Positions 8,549 through 17,041 of a stretch of DNA of 20,272 nucleotides are shown one piece after another (the stretch's first letter is position 1; each line of letters begins with the position of its first letter). Under the pieces are notes generated by a model. That model was not told the origin of the DNA, ran no database searches, and saw nothing but the letters and a program-made list of their open reading frames with translations. The DNA comes from a virus: IMG/VR virus record IMGVR_UViG_3300032214_000504, positions 1-20,272 of that record; one strand, written 5' to 3'. Both the position numbers and the translations under genes were made by a program.

Positions 8549-9430
8549 TTATTGTTTATTTAGTTTATAATATCCGTTTCCGTAGTTTTCTAACTCTTTT
8601 ATATTTCTTATTTCAGAGAGCTTTAAATGCCTATCCATAACAGTTGTTGTACCTCTGTCTATAAATACATCGTTTTGAACTTCTGGTGGAGAAATTATAC
8701 CAAATAAATATTCTTCTTTGGTCAAGGCTGACAATGAAACGTTTGTTTCGTTTAATCCCTCGCCTATGTATCGGTAAGTTGTTAAAGGTACTACAGTCCT
8801 TTCACCTTCAACCAATATTTGTCTTGTAACACCGCTATAGTCCATGAATTGTAATCCATAAACTTGGTTATTTGTACCTAAATTAACGTCATTTGGAGTG
8901 TCAAAAACATAGATTTTAGGGTCGGCCATTGATTTGATTCTATCAACACCATTTACTGTTACGTTGTTGTAGTTTGTGTATGTTTCAGTGTTAACATTAA
9001 AATTTGTTCTAAAAGGGTTTATAGCCGCATAAGACCTAACATCTTCAATTCTACTATCCGTAGCACCAGTTATAACAATATTACTAAAATTGTAATAATT
9101 TGATACTGTATTTAACGGATACCTTAAAACTTTCCATAATGTCTCTGGTGTGTTTGTCGTTGTAAATGTAGGGCCAGTGGCACCAGTCATAAATGGGAAT
9201 AAAAGACCTAGTGTGGTTAATTTATCCTTTAATATTGTATAGTCAGCTGGTGTTGAAACTTTATCTTTTACGATAAATTCAGAATCTGTAAACAAACCCA
9301 TATCATCAACGTTTTGAGTTATCAAAACTTTTAAATAAAAAGTTGTCGCTGTTAACGTACCCCAATTTTTATTTTCACTACTTCTATCAATACTGTTTTC
9401 TAGTAATATTTTTCTTTTAATGACTTCCAT
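8549..9430 (-). CDS. Hypothetical structural protein (293 aa)
   Basis: This complete 293-residue frame has an ATG overlapping the preceding stop as TAATG at 9428-9432, so the two genes are probably coupled. The family is not recognised. The protein lacks cysteine, a signal peptide and membrane segments. It is rich in Thr, Asn, Val and Tyr, with a basic start (EVIKRKILL) and a charged C-terminal helix (HLKLSEIRNIKELENYG). Composition and context fit a virion protein of the baseplate or tail tip. A 47-base A/T-rich gap follows before the 307-residue gene. Confidence 0.75.
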   Translation of the reverse strand: MEVIKRKILLENSIDRSSENKNWGTLTATTFYLKVLITQNVDDMGLFTDSEFIVKDKVSTPADYTILKDKLTTLGLLFPFMTGATGPTFTTTNTPETLWKVLRYPLNTVSNYYNFSNIVITGATDSRIEDVRSYAAINPFRTNFNVNTETYTNYNNVTVNGVDRIKSMADPKIYVFDTPNDVNLGTNNQVYGLQFMDYSGVTRQILVEGERTVVPLTTYRYIGEGLNETNVSLSALTKEEYLFGIISPPEVQNDVFIDRGTTTVMDRHLKLSEIRNIKELENYGNGYYKLNKQ

Positions 9431-10278
9431 TATGTGGCATTTATTTCATAAAGTTTTACAACAGATGTATTTGTGTTGTATGTTACGTTATTTTGACCAG
9501 AAATGCCATTTCCTTGGTACGTATTGTCTATTTCATAATAATAACCAGTAGTTGTTCTAACCATTTTGTATCTAGTGTAAAGTTCATGCACTAGTTTATC
9601 AATTGGCTGTGCCACATTTTTAACCATTAAATTAACAATTTTACCCGTTTTAGCATTTGCTAGCGTTGCTCTCATATATAAATACTTTGACTCACCTATA
9701 TTTAACTCACTTTTGTAATCATATAAGTGATATCCTTCAGCAGAACCCATAGGGTTCAATAAAGGACTCTCGACAATAAAATTAACGGGTATTTGGTTTG
9801 CTGGTTTTGGTGTGCCTGGTATTACACCTGGTGCTGGTTGTAGTAAATCAGAAGAATTTAGCTCAGAATACAACGTTAAAAAACTAACCAATGATTGTGT
9901 TAATGGGTTATCGGTATCATAAAAACTTAACCTTAAAAATGTTTGTTTGAAGGATTCTTTTCTAAATTTTATGTCATCATCAGTAAAACCAATATCACCA
10001 TAAAACCCAACATAATTTTGTGTAGGGTTTAACAAGTAAACATCGTAAATTATTTTATCAATATGCATCCCTTGTAAATCCAAAGGTAAGAACCTAATTC
10101 TTTCATAATCTATGATGGGGTTAATAGCGTTCTCTACTTCTGTTTCAACAAATACTCTGTCTATCAATTCAGCATTATCAACATTCTGAAATGTCATGTT
10201 GATTGGAACAGTAATCGTTGTACCAGTCGCACCAGAAGGTATTGTTGACATATTGATTTTAACTTTATTAGCAAACAT
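9430..10278 (-). CDS. Hypothetical structural protein (282 aa)
   Basis: This complete frame starts inside the end of the 601-residue gene, with an 11-base overlap, and ends in a TAATG overlap with the next gene. The chosen ATG is directly preceded by AGAAGAAG, one of the few purine-rich, Shine-Dalgarno-like stretches in the window. A second ATG at codon 10 (10251) would avoid the overlap and cannot be excluded. The family is not recognised. The protein has no cysteine or membrane segment. A central proline-rich linker (APGVIPGTPKPANQIP, about residues 149-164) separates an N-terminal half with strands and a helix (FKQTFLRLSFYDTD) from a C-terminal half ending in YNTNTSVVKLYEI. The context suggests a two-domain tail or baseplate protein. 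Confidence 0.75.
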   Translation of the reverse strand: MFANKVKINMSTIPSGATGTTITVPINMTFQNVDNAELIDRVFVETEVENAINPIIDYERIRFLPLDLQGMHIDKIIYDVYLLNPTQNYVGFYGDIGFTDDDIKFRKESFKQTFLRLSFYDTDNPLTQSLVSFLTLYSELNSSDLLQPAPGVIPGTPKPANQIPVNFIVESPLLNPMGSAEGYHLYDYKSELNIGESKYLYMRATLANAKTGKIVNLMVKNVAQPIDKLVHELYTRYKMVRTTTGYYYEIDNTYQGNGISGQNNVTYNTNTSVVKLYEINAT

Positions 10279-12073
10279 CTTCTTCTGTGTTAGTTTTAAA
10301 TTTATCTGTTATTCTATCACCAACTGGGTCTTCTGGAAATTTACTATAATATAAATTCCAAACACCAAATGGGTCTTGTCTTCTCACTGTAAAACAGTAA
10401 TTTTGATACATGTAATGAGAACCGTTTAAAAATGGATAGTCCAATGGTTTTTTATCACTTTCGTTAAAACCTATGTCTAATAAATCTCTCCAAATAATTC
10501 TACCATCACCCAAATTAACAGCATAACTAGGTATTCCTTCTGTAAACTCATCACCTTGTTCAATATAAGTAGAAAATTCTCTTATTTTTATCAAATGATG
10601 CGGCTGATAATAGTAACCTTCTTGTCTTGGACCCATTGTTATTGTTTTTGTAATAAACGATGGGTTAAGCGGTGTTCCTCTATCTGAAACGTATGTTAAA
10701 GATGGGTTTGTTTCTCTATTTACTGTGTTGAATCTGTGTTGAATGTTAGCCAATACTACTTCAGTTAATTCATTAATATTGTACTCTACCAAATCACCGT
10801 AAAAATCATTATTGTTAGGGATGTTATTATTGTTGTTTATCTTAATATCATTCTCTAATGGCGTGTGTGTTGGGAATGGTAATGAACCACCGTTATGTAT
10901 TTTATGTATCGTAGGTATGTTTCTTAAATAAGTAACTGTGTTACTATTGTTTAACCTAGAACTATATGGTGTTTCAAAACCAGATGATACATTTGTAAAT
11001 AAATTGTTGCTATTTGTTTTTATAATCGTTAGATACAATTCACTTAACGGTCTACCTAAATTGTCGGTTAACTCGCTAACATCTATATCTTCATTAAAAA
11101 CAAACTGAATTATTGAATCATTGAAAAAGTTTTCACTAAAACCAACACGGTAAGCTTCGTAATCATCCGTTTCTATTAGTGGCGCAACTCTGGTTTTTAT
11201 TTTCCTAAATATTCTAAAATAATACTCTGATTCAATATTATTCACAACTCTTTTCATCCTAGAATTTGCACCTAAAACACCAGTATTTGGTTTATCGATT
11301 ACAAAATAACTTTCTTTAAAATCACCGTTGTCTAACCCAGTTCTAACAACAACGTGGTCACCATCATAACCAGTAGTTCCAGTTATTCTAACAACATCAC
11401 CTATTTTTAAATTATGCATGCATGACATACCAATAGCTGTCATTGGTCTTGTTGCTATTGTAGCACTAACCGCTTCAGTTATTAATAGACCACCGTTTAC
11501 AAAATTATGTGCTTTATCCATTTCTTTTGGGTACGTAATTGTTAATTCCCAATTTTTGACTGGTTGGGAATTTGCGTTACCCATATATGGCATGATGTCT
11601 GGTGTAAAGTAAAATCTTTCTCTCTTTGGCTCCATGTCAAAATAATTACATAAAGCAGCTTTTGAAATATCTGGGTCATAGCAACCAAACCAACCATCTT
11701 TTTCTTTTAAGTTTGTTTTTAAGGACGCTGGGTATGTCAAATCGGTATCATCAATGATGTCGTTGTCTTTTGGATATGAAGTGTCTAGGAAGTCTAAAGA
11801 ATTAAACCAAGACCATGTATACTTGTCGGACATGGCAGAATCTTTTAGATTAAATAAAACATTTGACATAGTTGTATTCATCGTACCGATAATACGATAG
11901 TATTTACATCTTTGTCTTTCAATATTAAACCTTTCAGCAACATTAACTATTTTATTAATTTCATTTGTTGGTAATAGTTTTTGACTATTTTCAATGTTAA
12001 TTTTTAAAGTAGTATCTGTGTTTACTGATAATGCAGATTTTTCTTTATTTAATCTTTGTTGTGTTCTTTCCAT
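10268..12073 (-). CDS. Hypothetical structural protein (601 aa)
   Basis: This complete 601-residue frame starts 8 bases after the 1501-residue gene. I do not recognise the family. The N-terminal 60 residues are charged and helical, followed by a mixed domain rich in Trp, Tyr and Asp (for example DKYTWSWFNSLDFLD). A central segment, LKIGDVVRITGTTGYDGDHV, looks like a small beta-barrel. An asparagine-rich linker (INNNNNIPNNNDF) lies near residues 411-424. The C-terminal domain includes GDGRIIWRDLLDIGF, and the protein ends in acidic EEDVC. There is no signal peptide or membrane segment. Its size and its place directly after the baseplate wedge genes fit a large baseplate or tail-tip component. 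The 3' end overlaps the next gene by 11 bases. Confidence 0.75.
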   Translation of the reverse strand: MERTQQRLNKEKSALSVNTDTTLKINIENSQKLLPTNEINKIVNVAERFNIERQRCKYYRIIGTMNTTMSNVLFNLKDSAMSDKYTWSWFNSLDFLDTSYPKDNDIIDDTDLTYPASLKTNLKEKDGWFGCYDPDISKAALCNYFDMEPKRERFYFTPDIMPYMGNANSQPVKNWELTITYPKEMDKAHNFVNGGLLITEAVSATIATRPMTAIGMSCMHNLKIGDVVRITGTTGYDGDHVVVRTGLDNGDFKESYFVIDKPNTGVLGANSRMKRVVNNIESEYYFRIFRKIKTRVAPLIETDDYEAYRVGFSENFFNDSIIQFVFNEDIDVSELTDNLGRPLSELYLTIIKTNSNNLFTNVSSGFETPYSSRLNNSNTVTYLRNIPTIHKIHNGGSLPFPTHTPLENDIKINNNNNIPNNNDFYGDLVEYNINELTEVVLANIQHRFNTVNRETNPSLTYVSDRGTPLNPSFITKTITMGPRQEGYYYQPHHLIKIREFSTYIEQGDEFTEGIPSYAVNLGDGRIIWRDLLDIGFNESDKKPLDYPFLNGSHYMYQNYCFTVRRQDPFGVWNLYYSKFPEDPVGDRITDKFKTNTEEDVC

Positions 12074-12081
12074 GTTATTAA

Positions 12082-15000
12082 TTAAGTACTAGAAGGTGTG
12101 ATGATTGTACAACCAACGTTATCACTAACACTAACTGTTTGAATCACTGATTTAAGTGAGTTTACAGCTGGTGCTGTTGAATATGGTGCTAAACCACCGT
12201 TAATCACTAGTGATTTTGTGTTAGGTGTTACACCAGTATTATATGTCCAATAAGCACTTAATGCTACTGTAGGCATTGTTATTGTTGGTAACGTTCCACT
12301 AGCGACACAACCTTTATTATCAGTTATTGAATAAGTTATAACCGCACTAGATGATATAGACGGCATTGTTGCGTTTATCAATTGTTGGTTACTTGTTATT
12401 GATACAGTGTTTGTCGGGCCACCGTTTACTTGATAAACAAACGTGTATGGAAGACGTGCTGTTGAACCAGCTTGTAAATGGCTGACGTTAAATTTAAACG
12501 AAACAAGATTTGGATTACATTGTTGTGCGTTATTTATACCACTAGTATTTATTGCCAACGTATTTACTGGTAATTCTATTGAAGCACTATTTATCGATAA
12601 ATAATTGCTAAAACATAAACCATCTGGTGATTTCATTCTTATTTTAACACCACTATTTAAACCACCACTAGGTTTAGGTATTGTAACAAACATAAGTGTT
12701 GTCGCATTTACATATGTTAATATGACGTTATTCCAAATAAAATCTGGTGTACCACCAGTATTATCATCAACATTATATTGTATGTTAATAGGGCCAGCTG
12801 TTGCACCAGCAGTTATATAAAACGGTACAATATAGTTGTTAGGGTCACACTGTTTGTTTAACTGAGCAATTGTTGCCATTGAAGCTACCATTTGAACATT
12901 TAAACTAGGAACCGTTACAGATAATGTATCTGTTGTTCCATAATTATCAACTGTTGTAATCGTATATGTACCTCTAATCGCATCGTTTACTGACAAGCCA
13001 TTTGTAGATGGGAAACCAGCTGGGCCAGTTATTGTATTTGTGTAAGGCCCTTGACCACCAGTAAGACCTATGTTGAATGCACCATCTGCGGATTCCCAAC
13101 ATGTTGTAGGTGACTGAGTTAAAACACTTAAAACAACTGGTGTCGGTCCGTTTAAAACCAAATCAGTAATTGTAATTGTTGTTATACCATCACTAACCAA
13201 TAACTTATAACCAAAATGTGGTGGGGTTAGACCATCGGAACCAGTATCAGCCCCAAGCCCAGTTATCACCAATGGTGATGTAGAAAACGATGTTACTGGT
13301 TTTGCAACAGAACCATTGCTTCTTAACAATTGATAAGTCCAAACACCAGTACCGCCACCTACGCTAGTTATTGTTATTTCACCGTCTTGAACGGAAGCAG
13401 AACTACATAGTTTTGTTACACTAGCTGTTGCATATAATGCTGGTGGTCCATCAACTGTAATGTTTTGTGTTACAACGTTTCCATTTGCATCAATAACTTC
13501 TATTGTGTATGTACCAACAGCTAAACCATTAATTGTAACACTTTGTGCTGCTGGTGGTAACGGTACAGTACCAGTATTATTGTAACCACTTGGACCGCTT
13601 ATCGTGTAAGTAAACGGTGCCGTACCAGATACTATGTTAAACGTTATTGAACCAGTTGGGTTTGTACTAGTTGCAGATTGAGATGTTGCCAAAACATTGA
13701 ATTCTTTTTCAGCGACTGGTAAACATCTAGTAAAAAATCTTTGGTTAAGTTTATCTAACGCTCCTTTTCCTGGTAATGGACCAAAATAGAAGAAATACGA
13801 ATGTTTAGGTTGTGTAAATGCAGTATCGCTACCACTAGGATAACCCCTAAAACTAGAATAATCAACACCATTTTGAGTGTTATTTGAAAAAGAATAAACA
13901 CCTATCCCACCATTTATTATGTTAAAACTAGTCGTAAACGGTACCAAGGTAAAAGCGTTTTGATTTGGTATTTTGTTTAATTCATAATACACATCTCTAA
14001 ACCATATACCGCCATTTTCATCAATATCTTTTAGACCTATGTTGTAATCAGCGGCAATTGGTGCTCCATTTGGGTAGGTTGCTGATGGTGCCCCAAATTG
14101 TAATTGGTCTAAATCAACACCAAACTCAGATAAATGTCTTATGTTTAAACATTGGCTGTAATCAGAATGCAATCCAATACAATCAACTTCAAAGAATAAT
14201 CCTTGTAAGTTACCCCCAGTACCTATCATACCAGTTGTCTCAACTGTTAAGTTATCGTCAGTTAATTCAACTACGATTGGTGGTATTTTATATGTTGTTG
14301 GGACTAGTAGTTGCTGTACCTTTGGTATTCCTTGCCAGTCACAATCAAATACTGACCCTAAGCATATAATATCAGTAGCAAATAATTTTGCGGTTGCGTC
14401 ATGTAAAGAGGCAGCATAAAAGAATTCTTCATTTATCTTTTTGCCATTCAAGAAAGTATCTACTTTTTTAATTAAACCCTCTCTAACACCACCTCTACTT
14501 TTCAATTCATCTTGTGAATCATCACCATTCGTAGTCACATTATTATCAGAATTATAGCAACTATCAAACAAATAATTTGTTCTACAGTTATTGTCTGGCA
14601 CATTATTTTTATTGCCATCAACACCGCCTTGACTGAAGAAATCGTCACAATCATATTCACAAAATCTTTCTGATTTTCTACGTTTTCTTTTATATTTTAA
14701 AAGATAACCATATAATGTTCCATTTACCCAATCATTGTAAAAATCAAATTGGAATATACCTAAGCTCTCAGCCAAAATAGCTGCAACACATTTATCTAAA
14801 CCAGCGGCATCACCAAACTTATTTGGGTGACCAAAATTATCGCCAGGGTAAAAACTAGGGTAATATCCAGTGTTTGTTTTGACCGCCTCAAATCCTTTGT
14901 CGCTACTCTTACAGCCAGGTGCGTACAAACCAGTACCAGTATCAGCATCAAAAGGACATTGTACCCAAATACAAGGTATGTAAGCTAAAATGTCGCTACA

Positions 15001-16587
15001 ATTACAACAACCATTACCAATACACCAATTACATACATTTACACTGACAAATGGTATCTTATTAATGAATTTACCTATGCTAAATATTATGTTACATATC
15101 ACTTTTAGAATAGCATTCAAAACGCCTATGATTATGTTTACTAATTTAATTAAAAACGCATTCATAATATAAATTAAAAATGCAATTATTTTTATGATTA
15201 AACAAATGATGAAAAATATAGGGCTAAAATCAGTATTAACTTTATTAAAAGGAAACGTTGTTTTGTCACCAGCACAACCATCGACATCTTTTATAGCTGT
15301 AAACGCTCTTGTTTTTTTATTGTCAGATGTTTGATATCTAGGTATAAAATTGGTTACACTGTATATTTTGTTCCAATATAAACTTCTAAAGCTCGTCTTT
15401 TTTGTTGTTTCGTTAAAAGTATAATCTATCTCGGAAACAGAGTTAGGATTATTTGGGACTAGGTATTTAGCTCTTGTTCTAAGCCTACCTTCACCGCCAG
15501 TATTATCCATACCAATTTTGAACCTAACACTTGCTCTAGTTGGTATACCTTTTGTTTCATCATCAGATGGTATTAGATTACCGAACTCATCAGTTACAAC
15601 GTAATCTAGGTTCATAGGTATTTGATAAGCCCATGTACCGTCTTCATCTATTAGCCTACCGCCATCTACATCGAACTGTTCGACACCACCATCAATGGTT
15701 TCTCTAAGCATTTCGATAGAACCTTCACCAGTTACTTGTTCACATAACTGACCTAGTTTTTTTCTAGGTCTACATCTTTTGTTTATACTATTTTTTTCTG
15801 AGTCACCAAAAATACTACCCATGAACATAGCGCATGGTTTGATATTGTAATTCATATCAATATCAGCTCTAGTGATTCCAATTTCACAATTATCGGTACT
15901 ACCCCAGAAAGGTTGTACGTTTACACCATAGTTTGTTGATTTGATTTGAACTAATTTGTCTAAATTGGTACCGCCCTTATATTTTGTAGGGCTATCAAAA
16001 AATTTAAGTGGTGTTCCTTGACTTATTAAGTCGTATGGTCTTTGAGATGCAATACCGATATCTGAAATATCAGCATCAACATGTACAGTATATGTTCCTA
16101 GTGGTACACCAAAAATCATAAAATCACCAGCACTGTTTGTTGTTGTGGTGAATTTATAGTATTTGCAATAGACACCTAATAATTCATCATTATCTAATAT
16201 CTCTCTTTTATTTGGAAAAGTACCTACTGGTGTGAAACATTCATTATTGGTTTCACTTGATTTGGGTAATAGATTATATCTAATACCATCGCTATCTTTA
16301 TCAGAAACAATAGAATAAGGATATAACCCCTTTATTTGTGGGTCATTTTTATCAACATCATCAATTGGTATAAAAACACTAACTCTAGCGTTTGGTAACC
16401 CAAAGCCACTGTTGATTATTACTCTACCTACAATTACACCATAATCAGAGCAGAAGTTTCTATACGCCTCTTCTTGCGTGATTTTCATTGAAAGTACTTC
16501 GATGAAATCAAAATCTTGGTCTAATTTTACTTTAAGGTATTTGTCTGAACCATTTGGTGTTGTCCTTATTCTTACTGTTTCTGACAT
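12082..16587 (-). CDS. Giant multidomain tail protein with membrane-like core and SprB-like repeats (1501 aa)
   Basis: This is the largest gene in the window, intact, starting 5 bases after the small membrane protein. Residues 48-75 (YGVIVGRVI, then PNARVSVF) and 143-173 (TNSAGDFMIFGVPLGTYTVH) together resemble a carboxypeptidase-regulatory-like beta sandwich with a long loop inserted. Residues 457-514 are strongly hydrophobic with regularly spaced lysines. They are followed by a cysteine cluster at 519, 522, 527, 528, 530, 539 and 544. More cysteines lie near 640-680. Residues about 962-1501 form about six Ig-like repeats, the first clearly SprB-like (GSITF, GTAPFTYTISG, LAVGTYTIEVIDANG). 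I infer a virion protein with a host-facing repeat region and a segment able to enter or span a membrane, possibly at the tail tip or tube. Its exact place in the particle is unknown. It is not a typical T4 protein. Confidence 0.8.
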   Translation of the reverse strand: MSETVRIRTTPNGSDKYLKVKLDQDFDFIEVLSMKITQEEAYRNFCSDYGVIVGRVIINSGFGLPNARVSVFIPIDDVDKNDPQIKGLYPYSIVSDKDSDGIRYNLLPKSSETNNECFTPVGTFPNKREILDNDELLGVYCKYYKFTTTTNSAGDFMIFGVPLGTYTVHVDADISDIGIASQRPYDLISQGTPLKFFDSPTKYKGGTNLDKLVQIKSTNYGVNVQPFWGSTDNCEIGITRADIDMNYNIKPCAMFMGSIFGDSEKNSINKRCRPRKKLGQLCEQVTGEGSIEMLRETIDGGVEQFDVDGGRLIDEDGTWAYQIPMNLDYVVTDEFGNLIPSDDETKGIPTRASVRFKIGMDNTGGEGRLRTRAKYLVPNNPNSVSEIDYTFNETTKKTSFRSLYWNKIYSVTNFIPRYQTSDNKKTRAFTAIKDVDGCAGDKTTFPFNKVNTDFSPIFFIICLIIKIIAFLIYIMNAFLIKLVNIIIGVLNAILKVICNIIFSIGKFINKIPFVSVNVCNWCIGNGCCNCSDILAYIPCIWVQCPFDADTGTGLYAPGCKSSDKGFEAVKTNTGYYPSFYPGDNFGHPNKFGDAAGLDKCVAAILAESLGIFQFDFYNDWVNGTLYGYLLKYKRKRRKSERFCEYDCDDFFSQGGVDGNKNNVPDNNCRTNYLFDSCYNSDNNVTTNGDDSQDELKSRGGVREGLIKKVDTFLNGKKINEEFFYAASLHDATAKLFATDIICLGSVFDCDWQGIPKVQQLLVPTTYKIPPIVVELTDDNLTVETTGMIGTGGNLQGLFFEVDCIGLHSDYSQCLNIRHLSEFGVDLDQLQFGAPSATYPNGAPIAADYNIGLKDIDENGGIWFRDVYYELNKIPNQNAFTLVPFTTSFNIINGGIGVYSFSNNTQNGVDYSSFRGYPSGSDTAFTQPKHSYFFYFGPLPGKGALDKLNQRFFTRCLPVAEKEFNVLATSQSATSTNPTGSITFNIVSGTAPFTYTISGPSGYNNTGTVPLPPAAQSVTINGLAVGTYTIEVIDANGNVVTQNITVDGPPALYATASVTKLCSSASVQDGEITITSVGGGTGVWTYQLLRSNGSVAKPVTSFSTSPLVITGLGADTGSDGLTPPHFGYKLLVSDGITTITITDLVLNGPTPVVLSVLTQSPTTCWESADGAFNIGLTGGQGPYTNTITGPAGFPSTNGLSVNDAIRGTYTITTVDNYGTTDTLSVTVPSLNVQMVASMATIAQLNKQCDPNNYIVPFYITAGATAGPINIQYNVDDNTGGTPDFIWNNVILTYVNATTLMFVTIPKPSGGLNSGVKIRMKSPDGLCFSNYLSINSASIELPVNTLAINTSGINNAQQCNPNLVSFKFNVSHLQAGSTARLPYTFVYQVNGGPTNTVSITSNQQLINATMPSISSSAVITYSITDNKGCVASGTLPTITMPTVALSAYWTYNTGVTPNTKSLVINGGLAPYSTAPAVNSLKSVIQTVSVSDNVGCTIITPSST
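12085..13704 (-). repeat. Tandem SprB-like / Ig-like repeat region (about six units)
   Basis: Codons about 962-1501 of the giant protein encode consecutive units of roughly 70-110 residues. Units one to three show the SprB-repeat pattern most clearly: G-x-I/F strand, G-T/G-x-x-P-Y/F-T, then G-L/A-x-x-G-T-Y-T-I, then D-x-x-G. Units four and five begin near a Cys-x-Pro-Asn and are longer and weaker matches. The last unit ends in VSVSDNVGCTI near the C-terminus. SprB repeats are known from Bacteroidota adhesins. The DNA copies are well diverged. Confidence 0.6.
15043..15222 (-). other. Hydrophobic segment plus Cys cluster start inside the giant protein
   Basis: These codons (about 456-515) encode FFIICLIIKIIAFLIYIMNA and continue through two more aliphatic stretches to NKIPFV, with Lys about every 7-12 residues. 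The length is enough for two or three membrane helices or long amphipathic helices. The codons immediately after encode CNWC and CCNC. Confidence 0.75.
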
Positions 16588-16592
16588 AAATT

Positions 16593-16976
16593 TTATTTGC
16601 TTTTAGGTGTTATATCTTCGACATCAACCATTATCAAATCATCTTCAGTTAAACTTTCATAATCGTCATCTTCGTCATCATAATCATCATATTCATCATC
16701 TTTTATCAATGATTTAAACTTTTTTGTTTTTGTTAATCTGGCAAACAAGCCTCTAACATCAACTTCTTTGGTTAAAACCAATGTGTTAAACATGAACCAA
16801 ACAATGGCTATGTTTATCAATGGTAATAATAAAAGACCGACAAAAAAACCAATTAATTTGGCTGTGTAGCTTAAAAAAGCAGATAAATTCTTATGTCTAG
16901 GGTTTATCCCAGAATCATTATTGTTTGATTTAAAGTTTGGATTAGGTGTCCCACCAGTTTTACAATTGCATCCCAT
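16593..16976 (-). CDS. Small membrane protein with acidic C-terminal tail (127 aa)
   Basis: This complete 127-residue frame starts after the A-rich sequence AACAAAGAAAA. The N-terminus is MGCNCKTGGTPNPNF, with two close cysteines and a polar Asn/Gly-rich linker. Residues 41-67 form one long hydrophobic stretch (LIGFFVGLLLLPLINIAIVW and on), and the preceding residues 31-40 are mildly hydrophobic. A basic patch follows (RLTKTKKFK), then an extremely acidic tail at residues 93-122 (for example DDEYDDYDDEDDDYE). By the positive-inside rule the basic patch would stay in the cytoplasm. The gene lies inside the baseplate cluster, 5 bases before the giant protein, which also has a hydrophobic core. 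A membrane-anchored assembly factor or partner of that protein is possible. A holin is less likely, given the single main segment and the acidic tail, but is not excluded. Confidence 0.75.
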   Translation of the reverse strand: MGCNCKTGGTPNPNFKSNNNDSGINPRHKNLSAFLSYTAKLIGFFVGLLLLPLINIAIVWFMFNTLVLTKEVDVRGLFARLTKTKKFKSLIKDDEYDDYDDEDDDYESLTEDDLIMVDVEDITPKSK

Positions 16977-16998
16977 TTTTCTTTGTTTTTAATAACTT

Positions 16999-17035
16999 TT
17001 TATTTCTACAAGTATAACGATTATTTAGAAATAAA
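16999..17035. repeat. 10-bp AT-rich inverted repeat between gp6-like and membrane protein genes
   Basis: TTTATTTCTA (16999-17008) and TAGAAATAAA (17026-17035) are perfect inverted repeats around a 17-base loop. They lie in the 65-base gap between the gp6-like stop and the next ATG. There is no T-run after the stem on the minus strand, so it is not a standard terminator. An RNA-processing stem or a protein-binding site is possible; chance is also plausible in such AT-rich DNA. Confidence 0.35.
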
Positions 17036-17041
17036 TAAATG

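Noticed and set aside
10800-10850. Simple-sequence tract (AAT/AAC-rich) as a phase-variable repeat
   Set aside because: It encodes an Asn-rich linker with mixed codons, not a uniform repeat unit likely to slip.
16593-16976. Holin or spanin for cell lysis
   Set aside because: It has a single main hydrophobic stretch, a long acidic tail and a location among baseplate genes with no endolysin nearby. Not excluded, but not supported.
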